Position numbers and translations under genes: made by a program
In this document: one piece after another, positions 38,352 to 50,204 of the stretch
Position numbering within the stretch: the first letter of the stretch is position 1
Layout: the number at the start of each line of letters is the position of its first letter
NCBI GenBank assembly: GCA_026874595.1
Contig: CM049316.1
Location: 17,385,839-17,449,838, forward strand
Length of the DNA: 64,000 nt
Source of the DNA: Sipunculus nudus
Taxonomy: Eukaryota > Annelida > Sipuncula > Golfingiida > Sipunculidae
Direction of reading: 5' to 3'
The notes under the pieces: generated by a model
The model's input: the letters and a program-made list of their open reading frames with translations, nothing else
What the model was told of the DNA's origin: nothing
Databases searched by the model: none

Positions 38352-38532
38352 ATGGCGGAATCCTTAGATATGGAATTTACCATTAGACAATTAGAAGCAG
38401 AGGATATCCCAAAACTAAAGCAGCTTACAGATAAGGAAGACTGGAATGCCACCATCGAATATCTGGAGTTTTGTCGCTCTCTGTCACAGGGAGGTTTCTT
38501 GGCGGCATTTGGTAATGATGGCCAGATCATCA
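38352..38532 (+). CDS. exon 1 of plus-strand two-domain GNAT acetyltransferase
   Basis: 181 bp from ATG (AATATGG context) to A|GTATGT donor, exactly the length and phase of exon 1 of the gene at 15544-17618. It encodes 'MAESLDMEFTIRQLEAEDIP', then 'GGFLAAFGNDGQIIS'. The frame is intact. The nearest exon 2 (42006-42692) is frameshifted; the intact exon 2 at 48050-48765 has the matching phase and would give a 298-residue protein. The intron would be 9.5 kb and contain a CR1/L2-like LINE, the ruined exon 2, two satellite arrays and a LINE ORF1 relic. Whether it is spliced this way is inference. Function as for the minus-strand homologue: acetyl-CoA-dependent N-acetyl transfer, substrate unknown. 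Confidence 0.75.
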
Positions 38533-39249
38533 GTATGTATATTATTTGTATATAATAATAGAATATTGTAATCTAAGATCCAGTCATACATGCGCTCCAG
38601 TCCTGCTCCTTCAAACACCTGTATCCTGATACGGATAAATTAATGTACCCGGAGACCAGTTAACAACTCACTTTTTGAGTTAAAGATAACAAAAAGTTTG
38701 AGTTTGCACGAATCACATGCACTAAAATGGGAGATATCCTACATACCAAACTATTCCAAACAACCTTAAATTGAATGGTTAGCATTATCTTCAAATAACG
38801 CGTTTTATATAGTTTACAGCCCAGCTAGTATTGTCGTCATATTCATCATTATGAGGCAAGGGTGGGTGTATGACAAAACGGCCCTTGTATCGTAATTATG
38901 TCATGTATTGCGGGTTACAGCCAGGCCGGTCGGGGGTAGCCGGTTCGGGCTTCTGATATGAGTATAAATTTACCTGAATTCACGCAATAATTTACTTGCA
39001 CGACCCGATTTGATACAAATTTTTTCTTATGCTTTTGCATTATGAAAGATGCATTTTAATGCCAGAAACTTCCATCTCTGGGACAATCAGCTCAGAACTT
39101 CGTACGTATGGTGCCAATGTAGAAAAAAAACTACTAAAACGGGCTTCAAATAAGTTAAGTTTGTCAAGACTTGGGAAGAACAAATCAACGACAGATAAAT
39201 GAGATATTTTACGTGCAAATACTGGATTGTTTTTAGGAAAATATTGTAA

Positions 39250-40890
39250 AGTTAAATGAACTGGTGGATACAATCACAAAGTTTTGTGAAGAACTCTGTG
39301 TTGAAAGCAAGGAAGTCAACATTTTTCCTAACAACAAACCTTAGGTAACAAAAGATTTGAAACAAAAATTAGTTGAAAAGAGAAAGGCATTATATGACGA
39401 AAATAACAATATACACTAGGAGCTACAGCTTCAACTGGATTCTGTATAAAAAAATGTGCAAACAATAGAACAAACAGAAACTGGAGGGTATGTTTTATTC
39501 AAATAATACACAAATGGCATGGCAGCGACTGCAACTAATTTCTGGTTATAACCAAGTAAAGTGCTCGGTTCATGAAACTGATAAATCTGCTCTTGTTGAG
39601 GAACTTAACAATTTCTATGCCAGTTTCGATTCGGAAGACTATAGTGAAGTGTGCCAACAGATAAGATATGAATGTAATATGGATAATGATGTTGTGCATA
39701 AATTTAGAGAAAGCGCAATAAGATCTGCATTTTGCGGTCTTAACAAGAGAAGGCCAGATGGTATTTCATCGGCAGTGCTTAAATTGTGTGCAGTTAAACT
39801 TGCACATGTGTTCAAAGGTTTGTTCGAAAATTCAATGATTGAATTACTGTACCAAAGCTATGGAAAACATAAACCGTTGTTCCAGTGCCAAAGAAAGCAA
39901 CACCAGCTGTTCGTAATTACTACAGACCGGTGGCAATCACTTCGATCGCCATGTAATGTTTAGAAAACATCAAGCAACATGTGGTTGTTCACATTGACCA
40001 AAATCACTATGCTTATAGACCAGGGGGAGGAGTTGATGACTCTTCTAGTCACTTTTACACTATGTATATGAACACTTACATAAGCAGAAAAGATATGCTA
40101 GTTCGGAGTTTAACATCATTCAACCAAATGTCATGATTTCTCAGTTGCCACAAATCAGTGTACGAGAAAATGTTTGTATGTGGGTTCTGGACTTGCTAAC
40201 GAACAGAAAGCAATGTATACGAGTAGAAAATGTAGTTTCTTCATGCTGTACTATCAATACGGTTGTCCCACAGTGGCGGGTTCTGTCACATCATTTAATT
40301 AATGTTCACAAGACCAAAGAACTTGTAATTGAATCAAGAAATACCGGTAGACCTACATGCTACTACCCTGTTTTCTTTTATGTTAATACTGTAAAGATTG
40401 TATCCCAGTACATGCAAATATCGTAGTACTATATTATTGACTATGAACACGGAATGTCAGACGACACAGACGCCTTTTGTAAAAAGGTTATCAAAGGATG
40501 TACATTTTCAGAAAATTGAAATGCTCTAAAATGATGAGCTTTATTTTACACTTCTGATGTTCAAAATGTGGTAACCTTCAGTATTACCTGCTGGTGGAAT
40601 AATTTGTGTGCCACTAACAAAGAAAGATTGGAGAGGAGGAGGAAAAAGGCAGAAAGTATTAATGGAACAGATTTAGAAAACTTTGAAAGTATGTATTGTC
40701 AAAAGGGACTAAGGAAGTAGGAAACCTTGATGAGAATTCTCATCCGTTGAGTAAAGCAATCAGATGGTCGAAACCTGGAAGACGAATACAGGTCATCATT
40801 TGCAAAACATATCGCTTCAGGGACTCATTCATGCGAAGTGCAGTGTTTCGTTCAATAAGCATATGTAGTTTTTTTAATATTCGTTTTCTA
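39250..40890 (+). pseudogene. CR1/L2-like LINE reverse transcriptase remnant
   Basis: Decayed plus-strand RT polyprotein. 'VTKDLKQKLVEKRKALYDE' is at about 39340-39400 and 'ALVEELNNFYASFDSEDYSE' at about 39580-39640. 'SAFCGLNKRRPDGISSAVLK' at about 39725-39785 corresponds to RKAPGPDG of active elements. 'VLDLLTNRKQCIRVENVVSS' is at about 40180-40240. The catalytic FADD segment is missing between VPQWRVLSHHL and 'NVHKTKELVIESRNTGR' at about 40300-40350. Near the C-terminus are 'ITCWWNNLCATNKERLERR' (about 40590) and 'RRIQVIICKTYRFRDSFMRS' (about 40770-40830). Several stops and frameshifts. It sits in the intron after exon 1 at 38352. The clade is judged from these blocks only. Confidence 0.75.
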
Positions 40891-40999
40891 GTGTTTGCTT
40901 TTTACACAATAATATTATTATTTTTATCATTTACTTTTATTAATATTAATATTTTCTCATTTGTGCCACGTATCAGTTGCTTGACACCAAAATTCCTAA

Positions 41000-41990
41000 T
41001 AGGCATTCAATGATATCTTATCTTGATGCAATTTGGGTGAGAGTTGAACATATATAGTGATTTAATGGTGAACATAATGCGCACAAACCGCAGCTTGAAA
41101 AATATTAGTTGCCATTACCTATAGCCGGTAGCAAGATCTCAAAGTGAAGGAACTCCCTGGATTATCTACTGGAAGTTTTTATGTCCACATGTGTCCTGTT
41201 GCTAGCTAATTTCAGAGCACTGTGACCTCAAAATGAAAGCAATCTTTCTCTGTCTAGACGTGGTCAATGTAAACGAAAGATGGTTAAAGAAGAAAGGTTT
41301 AAAAGATGGGTTCCACGTGTTCTTTCTTTTAAAGAAAAAGGTCCTATTTTCCTTAAGTTTAACCTTGTGACCTTTCCCTTTTGGTATGCGAAAGTGTGTC
41401 TAGAAGTGTTTATTCGAACTGTGAGGTTAAAATGCGTCTACTAGCCATCGGGAGAACGGTATCATGAAGGGAGGTGTTCCTAAATGCCAAAAACATTCAT
41501 TACGAAGGGATGATAACCAGATCAGAACACGATAGAAAACAAACAGTGGGAAAATGGCAACATTAATGAAAAAATACATACAAATGCTTGATACATAAAT
41601 TTATATAAACAGCACCAACAATCTTAAGGAACAGATAATACTGATTATGATAAAAAAACATACGATATTCCAGAAAATATGATAAAAAAACTGATACGAT
41701 TACTTTCATCTCCAAAATGAATAAGCGTGTCTAAAAATAGAAAAAAGGACAGGTGGCACCACTAGTCTTTAGTTATAAATAGAATGACAAATAAACACGC
41801 CAGAGCTCAAAATACTAGATGAAATTGTAGCTGAAAAACTTGCACTACTGTTGTTATTTTAGCGCTCCAGAAAAAGGAAAGAATACGTTACAAACAAAAA
41901 ATACAGGTGGCGCCACCATTAAAACAAGTCATGATCGATAAACGTAGTAGGCCAACTCGAGTACTCCCTTCTGCACTGACACGATCATAA
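41000..41990. other. no gene seen
   Basis: Between the LINE remnant and the ruined acetyltransferase exon; no coding signal. Confidence 0.4.
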
Positions 41991-42005
41991 TTTCTTTTGT
42001 GATAG

Positions 42006-42692
42006 GTCGCTCTGGAGCTACGTGTATCACAAAAGATTTAGCTTTTATAGCGTTCTTCTTCCGAATGCATGAATATAGAGGCAAGGGATTCGACAAGATG
42101 TGTTCCAAGCTTGCATGAAGCTTGTTGGTGATACTCTCTGTGGGCTTCATCCGGAGGCTTCAATTTATCTTCCTTTCGGAACAATGGCTTTACTAAGATT
42201 ACCCAAGAACTGTCACAAAATCTGTTCAGAAGATGACGTTAACATCTGGATATCGGTGACATCGGCATTTCATCTCTATTACAGTATGATGATGGTATAA
42301 ACGTTATTCCGCGGCACGATTTGTTAAAGAAACGGCTATCACGTTACCGAGCGATATGGAAAATAGCAAAGCACGTCGGAAAAGGCGTTGGTTACGGATG
42401 CATGTGGCCAGCGGTCTTCGGAACAGGAGGATGCCGCTCTACGCAGACTTTAGGTCCGCTGATTTGACGATATGGAAAGAATTCTGCAAAGAAGAAGGCT
42501 GTGCCCTGAGGGCTAGACAGGTGGTGAAGGTATTAGTACCGCAAGGAAATGCAAAAGCCATTCTATTTTTAGGAAAACATTGAATCTTGTCAATCCTCAT
42601 TTTAACGTTGTAAGGATTTTTTCCAAGGAGGAAATAAGGTCAACCTTGACCCTGTTTATTCATTGTGTAATTTTGCTAACAATCTGGTATAG
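42006..42692 (+). pseudogene. frameshifted exon 2 of a GNAT acetyltransferase
   Basis: After a TGATAG acceptor the same phase-1 start is seen (RSGATCITKDLAFIAFF), followed by 'HEYRGKGF' of the acetyl-CoA loop. Indels and stops follow. Later blocks are recognisable in changing frames: INVIPRHDLLKK (about 42298-42335), GVGYGCMWPAV (about 42390-42420), RMPLYADFRSADLTIWKEFC (about 42430-42490), VVKVLVPQGNAKAI, and the C-terminus 'KVNLDPVYSLCNFANNLV' before TAG. Length 687 bp against 716 bp in intact copies. It is the tandem partner of exon 1 at 38352-38532 but cannot give a full protein. Confidence 0.85.
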
Positions 42693-42962
42693 TCCTTATA
42701 TATTTGCTCAATGAACATATCTTTTGTTATGTAAAAGAATTACTCTGGGTAATCGGTATCAGCGTACATACACAGTTTTTTAGTTGTATGTAACCAATAC
42801 AATGGTTTATCTTCATATTGTACATTCACTTGTAAGTGATCATTTTTTTTTATTTGTGAGCGCATTAGATCATATGTACACACTAAAAGAAAATATAGAT
42901 TTTCAGTGGTTTACTGTCTCAATGAGATGTGTACACATATTTTGTTAACATATATATATTTC

Positions 42963-45015
42963 TAGTGACAAACATACACTGGGGTACTCCCTGCCTGAAT
43001 GGCAAGCGTAACCTATATTCCAGATAAACAATATATTTCTAGGGACAAACATATACTGTAGTATTCCATGACCCAAGGGTTAGGGTAATCAATATCTCTA
43101 TTATACCATATATTACTTGCCTTTGTATTCCATGCCCGAAGGGTCAGGGCAACACATATAGCGGATATACCATACATTTCCTGTGGCAAACATATACTGG
43201 AGTATTCCATGCCCGAAGGTTTAGGGTAACCCATATCCCGGATATAATATATGTTTCTAGTGACAAACATATACTGGAATATTCAATGGTCTATGATTTT
43301 ATGTTAAGGAAACCCGTATCACCGATGTACCACATATTTCTAGTGACAAACATATACTAGATTATTCCATGCCCGAAGGTTTGGATAACCCATCTCACAG
43401 ATTTGCCTTATAAAACTAGTGACACACTTTCTGGTGCACTCTATGCCCAAAGGGTTAGGCTAACCCTTCACACTGATATGTCATATATTACTACTTACAA
43501 GCACTTACTGGAGTACTAGTATTCCTTGCCCAAAGGTTATGGTATAACCCATATTCTTGATATACCATATATTTCTAGTGACAAACATATGCTGGAGTAT
43601 TAATGCCCGGAGTGTTAGTTAAACCCACATCACGTATATAACATATATTACCACTGACAATCATATACTGGAGTATTCCACACTGAAGGGTTGGAGTAAC
43701 CAATATCCCGGGTATACCATATGTTTCTAGTGACAAACATATGCTGGAGTATTGACCGCCCAAAGTTTTAGTTTAAACCACTTCGCGTATATAACATATA
43801 TTGCTAGTGGTAAACGCTGACTGGAATATTTCATGCCCGAAGGACTAGGGTAGTCCATATCACGGATATATCATATATTACTTGTGACAAATATTTACTG
43901 GAGAATCCAATGCCCGAAGGGTTAGGGTAACCCATATAACCGATATACCATATATTTCTTGTAACAAACCTATACTACATTTTTCCATTTTTCGATGGGT
44001 TGGGGTAACCCAACACACGAATATGCTATATAATCCTAGTGACGCACACTTTCTGGTGCATTATATGCACGAAGAGTTAGGCAACCCAATCTCAAATATA
44101 TGCCATATATTACTGCTTACAAACACTTACTGCAGTATTCCATGCCCAAGGGTTAGGGTATACCCGATATCTCCGATATACCATATATTTCTATAGACAA
44201 CCAAATACTGGAGTATTCCATGCCCGAAGGGTTAGAGTACACTGTATCTCGTGTATACAATTGATTAACAGTGCAAACACTTATTGGAATATTTCGTGCC
44301 CTAAGTGTAAGGGTAACACATATCCCCGACATACTATATATTTCCAATGACAAACATCTACTGGAGTATTCTATGCTCCAAGTGTTAGCGTAACCCATAT
44401 CCTGGCTCTGCCATATATTATCGGGGACAAGAAATAACTGGATTTTTCAATACTAGAACGGTTAGGGTTACTTTTATCCCAGAAATAACACACTTGCAAA
44501 CACTTACTGGTGTATTCCATGCCCGTAGGGTTTAAGTTATCCATATCACCTATGTACCATATATTTCTAGTGACAAATATATACTTGAGTATTCCATGCT
44601 TGAAGGGTCAGGGTTACACATATCCTGACTATACCAACATCCCGCATCAACCATACATTGCGAGTAACAATGGAGTATTCCATGACCATAGGATTAGCAT
44701 GGCCCACATCCCCATATATACCATATATCATCTGCTTCTAACATATGCTGTCCGAAGGGTAAGAGTAACCCATATCCCGTATATACCATTTATTAATAGT
44801 GACAAACGTTAATTGGACTCATATAACCACATATTTCTAGAGACAAACATATACCACAGTATTCGATGTCCGAAGGATTAGGGAAAACTATATCCCGCAT
44901 ATACCATTTATTACTATTGCAAAGACTCTCAGGAGTATTCCATGGCCAAAGCCTTAGGGGAACCCATATATCCGATGTATTATATTTTTAGTGACATTCA
45001 TATACTGGAGTACAC
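42963..45015. repeat. satellite array, 77-bp monomer, about 26 copies
   Basis: Monomer landmarks in order: GACAAACATATACTGGAGTA, TTCCATGCCCGAAG, GGGTTAGGGTAACCC, ATATCCCGGATAT, ACCATATATTTCTAGT. The consensus is about 77 bp. Copies are diverged and some truncated. GGGTTAGGGTAACCC is an inverted repeat (GGGTTA/TAACCC around GGG) that contains the animal telomere word TTAGGG, and ATATCCCGGATAT is a second palindrome. Open frames across the array only reflect the periodicity. Confidence 0.9.
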
Positions 45016-45024
45016 ATTGCTAGC

Positions 45025-45870
45025 ATTTTGCGAATAACCCCCGGCCATTTTTTCGGGTAAATCCGCAAATTGCTAGCAAATTGCCAGCCAGGCCCCCTCT
45101 CTCCTTGTCGCCCCGGTCGGAAATTTGCGGTCTGGCAATATGCGGAATCCCCCCGCCCATTTTTGTCTGGTAAATCCGCAAATTGCTACAAAATTGCTAC
45201 TTTGACAGCCAGACTCCCTCTCTCCTGGATACCCCGGTCGCAAATTGCTAGCAATTTGCGGATACCCCCGACCAATTTTTTTTTTCTGGTTAATCCGCAA
45301 ATTGCTAGAGAATTGCTACTTTGACAGCCAGGCCCCCTCTCTCCTGGTCGCCCAGGTGGCAAATTGCAAGCAACTTGCGGATACCCCCCGGCCAATTTTT
45401 TTTTTCGGGTGAATCCGCAGATTGCTAGCAAATTGCTACTTTGACAGCCAGGCCCCCTCTCTCCTGGTCGCCTAGGATACCCCCCGGCCAATTTTTTGGG
45501 TAAATCCTCATATTGATAGCAAATTGCTACTTTGACAGCCAGGCCCCCCTCTCCTGGGCGCCTAGGTCGCAAATTGCAAGCAATTTGCGGATACCCCCCG
45601 CCAATTTTTTTTTTCTGGTAAATCCGAAAATTGATAGCAAATTGCTACTTTGACAGACAGGCCCCCTCTCTCCTGGGCGCCCTGGTCGCAAATTGCTAGC
45701 AATTTGCAGATACCCCCGGCCATTTTTTTTCTCGTAAATCCGCTAATTTCTAGCAAATTGCTAATTTGACACCCAGGCCCCCTCTCTCCTTGTCGCCTAG
45801 GTCGCAAATTGCTAGCACTTTGCTGATACCCCCCAGCAAATTATTTTTTCTGGTAAATCTGCAAATTTGT
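45025..45870. repeat. satellite array, 118-bp monomer, about seven copies
   Basis: Monomer landmarks: TGGTAAATCCGCAAATTGC, TAGCAAATTGCTACTTTGAC, 'AGCCAGGCCCCCTCTCTCCT', GGTCGCCTAGGTCGC, GCAAATTGCTAGCAATTTGC, GGATACCCCCCGGCCA and a T run. GCAAATTGCTAGCAATTTGC is a perfect 20-bp palindrome. One copy at about 45480 is shortened. The minus-strand frames of 75-128 codons here are periodic translations of the monomer. The array begins within about 10 bp of the end of the 77-bp array. Confidence 0.9.
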
Positions 45871-46025
45871 TCGTAACATTCGATGTTACCATCATATACT
45901 GTTTATGCATATGTACTTTAACCTATAGTTTTGTATAGGTACACTGCACCATGCACATGCACACGTGCATGCATATTCAAATATGCATGGTCCTATACAC
46001 ATACACGTACAAGCACCACGCGTAT

Positions 46026-46158
46026 ACTGGTAAATCCGAAAATTGATAGCAAATTGCTACTTTGACAGTAGAGGCCCCCTCTCTCCTGGGCGCCCTGGTC
46101 GCAAATTGCCAGCAATTTGCAGATACCCCCGGCCATTTTTCTTTCTCGTAAATCCGCC
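46026..46158. repeat. detached copy of the 118-bp monomer
   Basis: One further monomer (TGGTAAATCCGAAAATTG through ACCCCCGGCCATTTTTC) separated from the main array by about 150 bp of unrelated sequence containing repeated CATGCA/CATATGCA words, and abutting the LINE ORF1 relic. Confidence 0.85.
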
Positions 46159-46184
46159 AAGATTACTTTAACCTGTAGTTTAAC

Positions 46185-46560
46185 CTGTGACTTGCCTTGC
46201 TTTAAAGCAACCTTTGTCTTGTGCGAGGCTAGCTTCACAATGATCGGCCTGGGCTTGTCCGAGGGCAGGGCTCTACCAACACGATGAGATATCTCGATAT
46301 CCTCATCTATGATATCAATGTTCCGAGTTCTGGTCTTTTCCTTCTGACCACGTGTTTCTTATGCGTATTGAATTTCGTTTCGAATACTGTTGTTGACTGT
46401 CCAGTTCTTCCTGTAGCCAATTAACTGTATGTTCCAGGCATGTTACTCTCTCCGTTAGCCTCTCTATCGTTTTCCCATATGGTTTTAGCTTTTCGTCCAT
46501 TGTAGCATCTATAATAACCTTCAAGGCACATTTAATGTCCTCAGAGTTCAACGCAGTCAC
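46185..46560 (-). pseudogene. LINE ORF1p-like remnant (coiled coil plus RRM start)
   Basis: Minus-strand frame from 46560: a coiled-coil block 'TIERLTERVTCLEHTVNWLQ' continues into 'EELDSQQQYSKRNSIRIRN', the typical join of the L1 ORF1 coiled coil to its RNA-binding domain. After a frameshift near 46320, 'DEDIEISHRVGRALPSDKPR' and PIIVKLASHKTKVAL follow, matching the H(R)xG...RPIIVKF block of ORF1p. ORF1p binds LINE RNA and chaperones reverse transcription. The sequence stops at the satellite monomer near 46160 and no ORF2 follows. Confidence 0.7.
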
Positions 46561-46579
46561 AAGAAAATGCGTCCTGGGA

Positions 46580-47400
46580 TATTACTCCTGTTTGACATGT
46601 GCATGACCGGAAGCGCTTGTTGATAACAAACCCAGGAGGGATTCTGCTTATCGGCAGGCCCACGGCCGTGACCGATCAAGAATGACGCGCGACCAATTAG
46701 CGCTAGCAGTCACGAGGTTAGACGGATCTCGGGTCTAACAAATAAGGGCCCGATTGACCACAGCTGGCAGATTAGCCAACTAGTACCGGCCATCGTGCAA
46801 ATAAGTCTTATAATATGTGAAATGTCACGCACTACTGCAGGTGTTGCCCGTATGACCAAAGATAACAATTTTGAACAAATCTGATGTTTTACAAGTGTTA
46901 AATTATATGCAACACAATGAGTAATTATATATTAACTTTTGTGGCTTCCTGTTTTATCTAGACCTAAGAGCTTATAGAAAAAAGGTAATAATAATAATAA
47001 TAATAATAATCCCCTCCCAATAAAGAATAGTAAAGGTAGAAGTAGAGGTCTTCCCTTTAACAATAACTTGAATATTAACTTGTCTTTATTCTAATCATGA
47101 CTTATGAATAGTGAAATCACAGATTGATTCGTAAAATAGATGTACCTACAGATAGAGAAGGATTTAACACAGACATGCAATGCGGAGTATATTCTCTCGC
47201 GTAAAACTGAAGTGTAAATGATAACTTAAGCCTCTCAACTCTCACACTGGTTGGTCTCGTATAACCATGTAGTAAATTATATTCAGGGGTCCTAATAATA
47301 GTCATGAACGAGGGATTATGAAAATATACATAAATACCGAAGCGAATAAAATACATACAGAAATGGGAGAGAGCGTAGCTATGTAAGGTTTGTTCACCCC
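46580..47400. other. no gene seen; short (TAA)n run
   Basis: Holds a (TAA)n microsatellite at about 46986-47011. No coding or RNA gene recognised; a 114-codon minus-strand frame at 47117-47461 ends in the CA/TA microsatellites. Confidence 0.5.
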
Positions 47401-47407
47401 TTAATAT

Positions 47408-47411
47408 ACAA

Positions 47412-47444
<33 letters not shown>

Positions 47445-47677
47445 CATATATATACACACATTCATATATATATATATATATATATACATACGCACGCACA
47501 CATACATATATATGCACATATGTGCATACATACACATACACATACATATATATACATATCATGAAGACAATAAATGCAAGTATATACAATTTATCTCAAA
47601 TCTCCCATATGATGATTGTAGCTAGTCTTGTAGGACCTTTATATCCAATGGCTTTGGCTGGGATAAACACACACACA

Positions 47678-47727
<50 letters not shown>

Positions 47728-47830
47728 TGTGTGTGTGTTTAACCCTTTCCAAGCCAAAGGAATCTATTTCAAGGTTCTTTTAACGGGGAATTGAGATGCT
47801 AGAGGCTCCCACACACACACACATATATAC
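47408..47830. repeat. CA/TA compound microsatellites
   Basis: (AC)n at 47411-47432, (TA)n at 47464-47485 and 47680-47724, (CA)n near 47666-47678 and 47809-47822, with ACATACAT runs between. These lie 200-600 bp before the acetyltransferase exon 2 at 48050. Confidence 0.9.
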
Positions 47831-48049
47831 ATATTCTGGGTCGGGCTTTTTGATACAGTGGAAATGTTACATATATGATTAATCATTCCAAGTAATTAAG
47901 ATCAGCTTGTAACATTACGTATTGGAAATAATAATACACTTAACACAATCATAAATGTTTCCACAATTTTAAATAAGAAAAAAAAAAAATAACTCGCTTG
48001 ATCGAAACGGCTAAATCTTTAAAATAATACAGATCTACTTTTGTTCCAG

Positions 48050-48765
48050 GTCACTGCTCGGTTACGTTCGTAACAAAAGAATTGGCATTCATATCACTCT
48101 ACGTCACGCGGTCAAAATACAGAGGCAGAGGGATCGGCAGCAAGGTTTTTGAGACTTGCATGAAGAGGGTTGGCGATATCAATGTCGGTTTAACCGCAAA
48201 TGCCGACAAGCAGAGCATGTACGCAGCTGGAGAGTTTAATATATCCTCTTTCCAGATAACTCGTTTTTTTGGTACACCTAAATGTGAAGAAGTTTCAAAA
48301 CTGTTAGCTGCTGATGACATTAAGGTTGATGATATCGGCGCTATCAACATTTCATCTATAGAAATCTATGACGATGGTGTCCACATAATTCCTCGTCATG
48401 ATTTTCTGAAAAAGTGGTTGGAGAGAGACGGAAGTATATGTAGAGTAGCACGAGATGGAGAGAAAATCGTAGGTTACGGCTGTATGTGGCCAGGTGTTTC
48501 CGGCTACAAGGTTATGCCTCTTTATGCCGAGTCCAAGTCCGCTGGTGTGTCCTTATGGAAGGAATTCTGCAGCAAAGTGGGTCCTGGAGAACCAGTCGAG
48601 GTAGCGGTACCGTCACAGAACCGTGAAGCTATTAAGCTTTTCATGGACACATTGGACTTTGTGGCACCTCCGGCTTATTTAGTACAAATGTTCACCAAGA
48701 ATAACATCAAAGTCAATCTTGACTCTGTCTATTCCATGTGTAACTTCGAAATCAATTTGGTTTAA
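48050..48765 (+). CDS. intact exon 2 of a two-domain GNAT acetyltransferase
   Basis: 716 bp from acceptor TTGTTCCAG to TAA, the same length and phase as exon 2 of the complete minus-strand gene; even the acceptor tract CTACTTTTGTTCCAG is shared. It encodes the rest of the N-terminal GNAT fold with the acetyl-CoA loop 'RSKYRGRGIGSKVFETC', the middle 'DDGVHIIPRHDFLKKW', and the YitH-like C-terminal part 'GYGCMWPGVSGYKVMPLYA' and 'EPVEVAVPSQNREAIKLF', ending CNFEINLV. No stop or frameshift, which suggests it is still selected or was copied recently. No exon 1 lies in the preceding 5 kb; the only plus-strand exon 1 is 38352-38532. Confidence 0.8.
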
Positions 48766-49560
48766 TCTATTCCTCTTTTGAATACTTCCAATATACTCAA
48801 CGTTATGGACAAAGTATTCCTATGTAAGAAGAATATGCAAGCCCAGAGAAATGTGTGTTATGGTATTATGTTATATATATATACATAATACCCCGTTTCC
48901 CTAACGCAGGTTTAATGTCCTGCCTACTTTCAATGGGGAAAATATAATCACTGAATTTAAGAAAGAATTATTTTTGTTTGATGTTAAATGATAAGTATTG
49001 ACTTCAGAATAATTACTTTAATCATATAATTTACAATTTTCTTTCAACATGTCGAGCGGAACATTCTTCCATAATTTATTTCATTGACCTTTCCATCTTA
49101 ACAGGAAAAGCTTGATTAGAGTGTCCTGTGTTCCCAGTGATGTGTTCCATAAAGATGATACCATGTATAAATATAACGAATACAGGAACTCTCGGCCCCA
49201 GAGACACTCGTCCCAGAGACACTCGGCCCCAGCGACTCTCGGCCCCACAGACACTCGGCCCCTGAGACGCTCGGCCCCAGAGACACTCGGCCCCTAGTCA
49301 GCAGGACCCAGCGACACTCGGCCCCGTCCGGTCGCCGCCCCCAGAGACACTCGGCCCAAGGCATCGGGTCCGATAATGGCCTCGCGAGACCTTTCAGAAA
49401 ACAACCTTCCCGTAGTTATCTCTTCTGGATTGTTATCCCCTCACTTGATGAGCCACTCGAATTGGAGAAGTTCCTTAGTCGTGGTGGCTTGCATGTAGGC
49501 CCTAGTTGAACGCCACGAAGCAATTAAAGTTAAATTTTCCATAAAAAAAATATAGCACAT

Positions 49561-49562
<2 letters not shown>

Positions 49563-49641
<79 letters not shown>
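49563..49641. repeat. (AT)n microsatellite in MULE left arm
   Basis: AT run with one GTATAT interruption, just inside the left TIR, at the same place as in the 18.7-kb MULE arm. Confidence 0.95.
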
Positions 49642-49642
<1 letters not shown>

Positions 49643-50204
49643 AATTAAAACCATGCTTATTTCTGAAACAATATCTGTATAATAATCCATATGATTTTTT
49701 ATCATATTCCACAAATTATTTGTATTTTACACACAATAGAAAATGCATGGCCAGGTGTTATGTCTCCTCTTAAATTATTAGTTTTCGTAAGCTTATGTGT
49801 TCGTTCATTTCAACTGTTTCCTGAAGGCCGCATTAACATACCCCAAAAAAATATTGGGGCCAGGCCTCGGCACGGACCATCCTTTCTTGTGAAACATATC
49901 TTCGTGTAGCCCTGATATCATAAAATTATCTTTGTATATGACTTATAAAAAATTTATAGATGGTTAAATAAAAGGTGCTGAACCATTATCCTGTGGTGGT
50001 CACGCCAAATAAATGGATGTAATAAACGTTGTAGGAGCCAAATATAATCGGTGTTCATATTTTTTTTATAATACGCTCTAGTATTTATATAAATGAATCA
50101 AGAAATAACTGATATAAAATGAGAAATTGTCACCGTTAAATTTACCTCGGTATTGATCCGTTTGTATCGGTATTGATCATAACTATCATAACTCCTAACG
50201 AGTG

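Noticed and set aside
43013-44812. Frames of 62-100 codons with repeated YSSICLS-type peptides
   Set aside because: Produced by the 77-bp satellite on either strand, not by a gene.
45073-46238. Several minus-strand frames of 75-128 codons rich in Gly, Pro, Arg
   Set aside because: They are periodic translations of the 118-bp satellite monomer; the frame shifts between copies and no start or splice context is kept.
46680-46740. Possible tRNA-like GC-rich patch
   Set aside because: No cloverleaf with consistent A and B boxes could be drawn.
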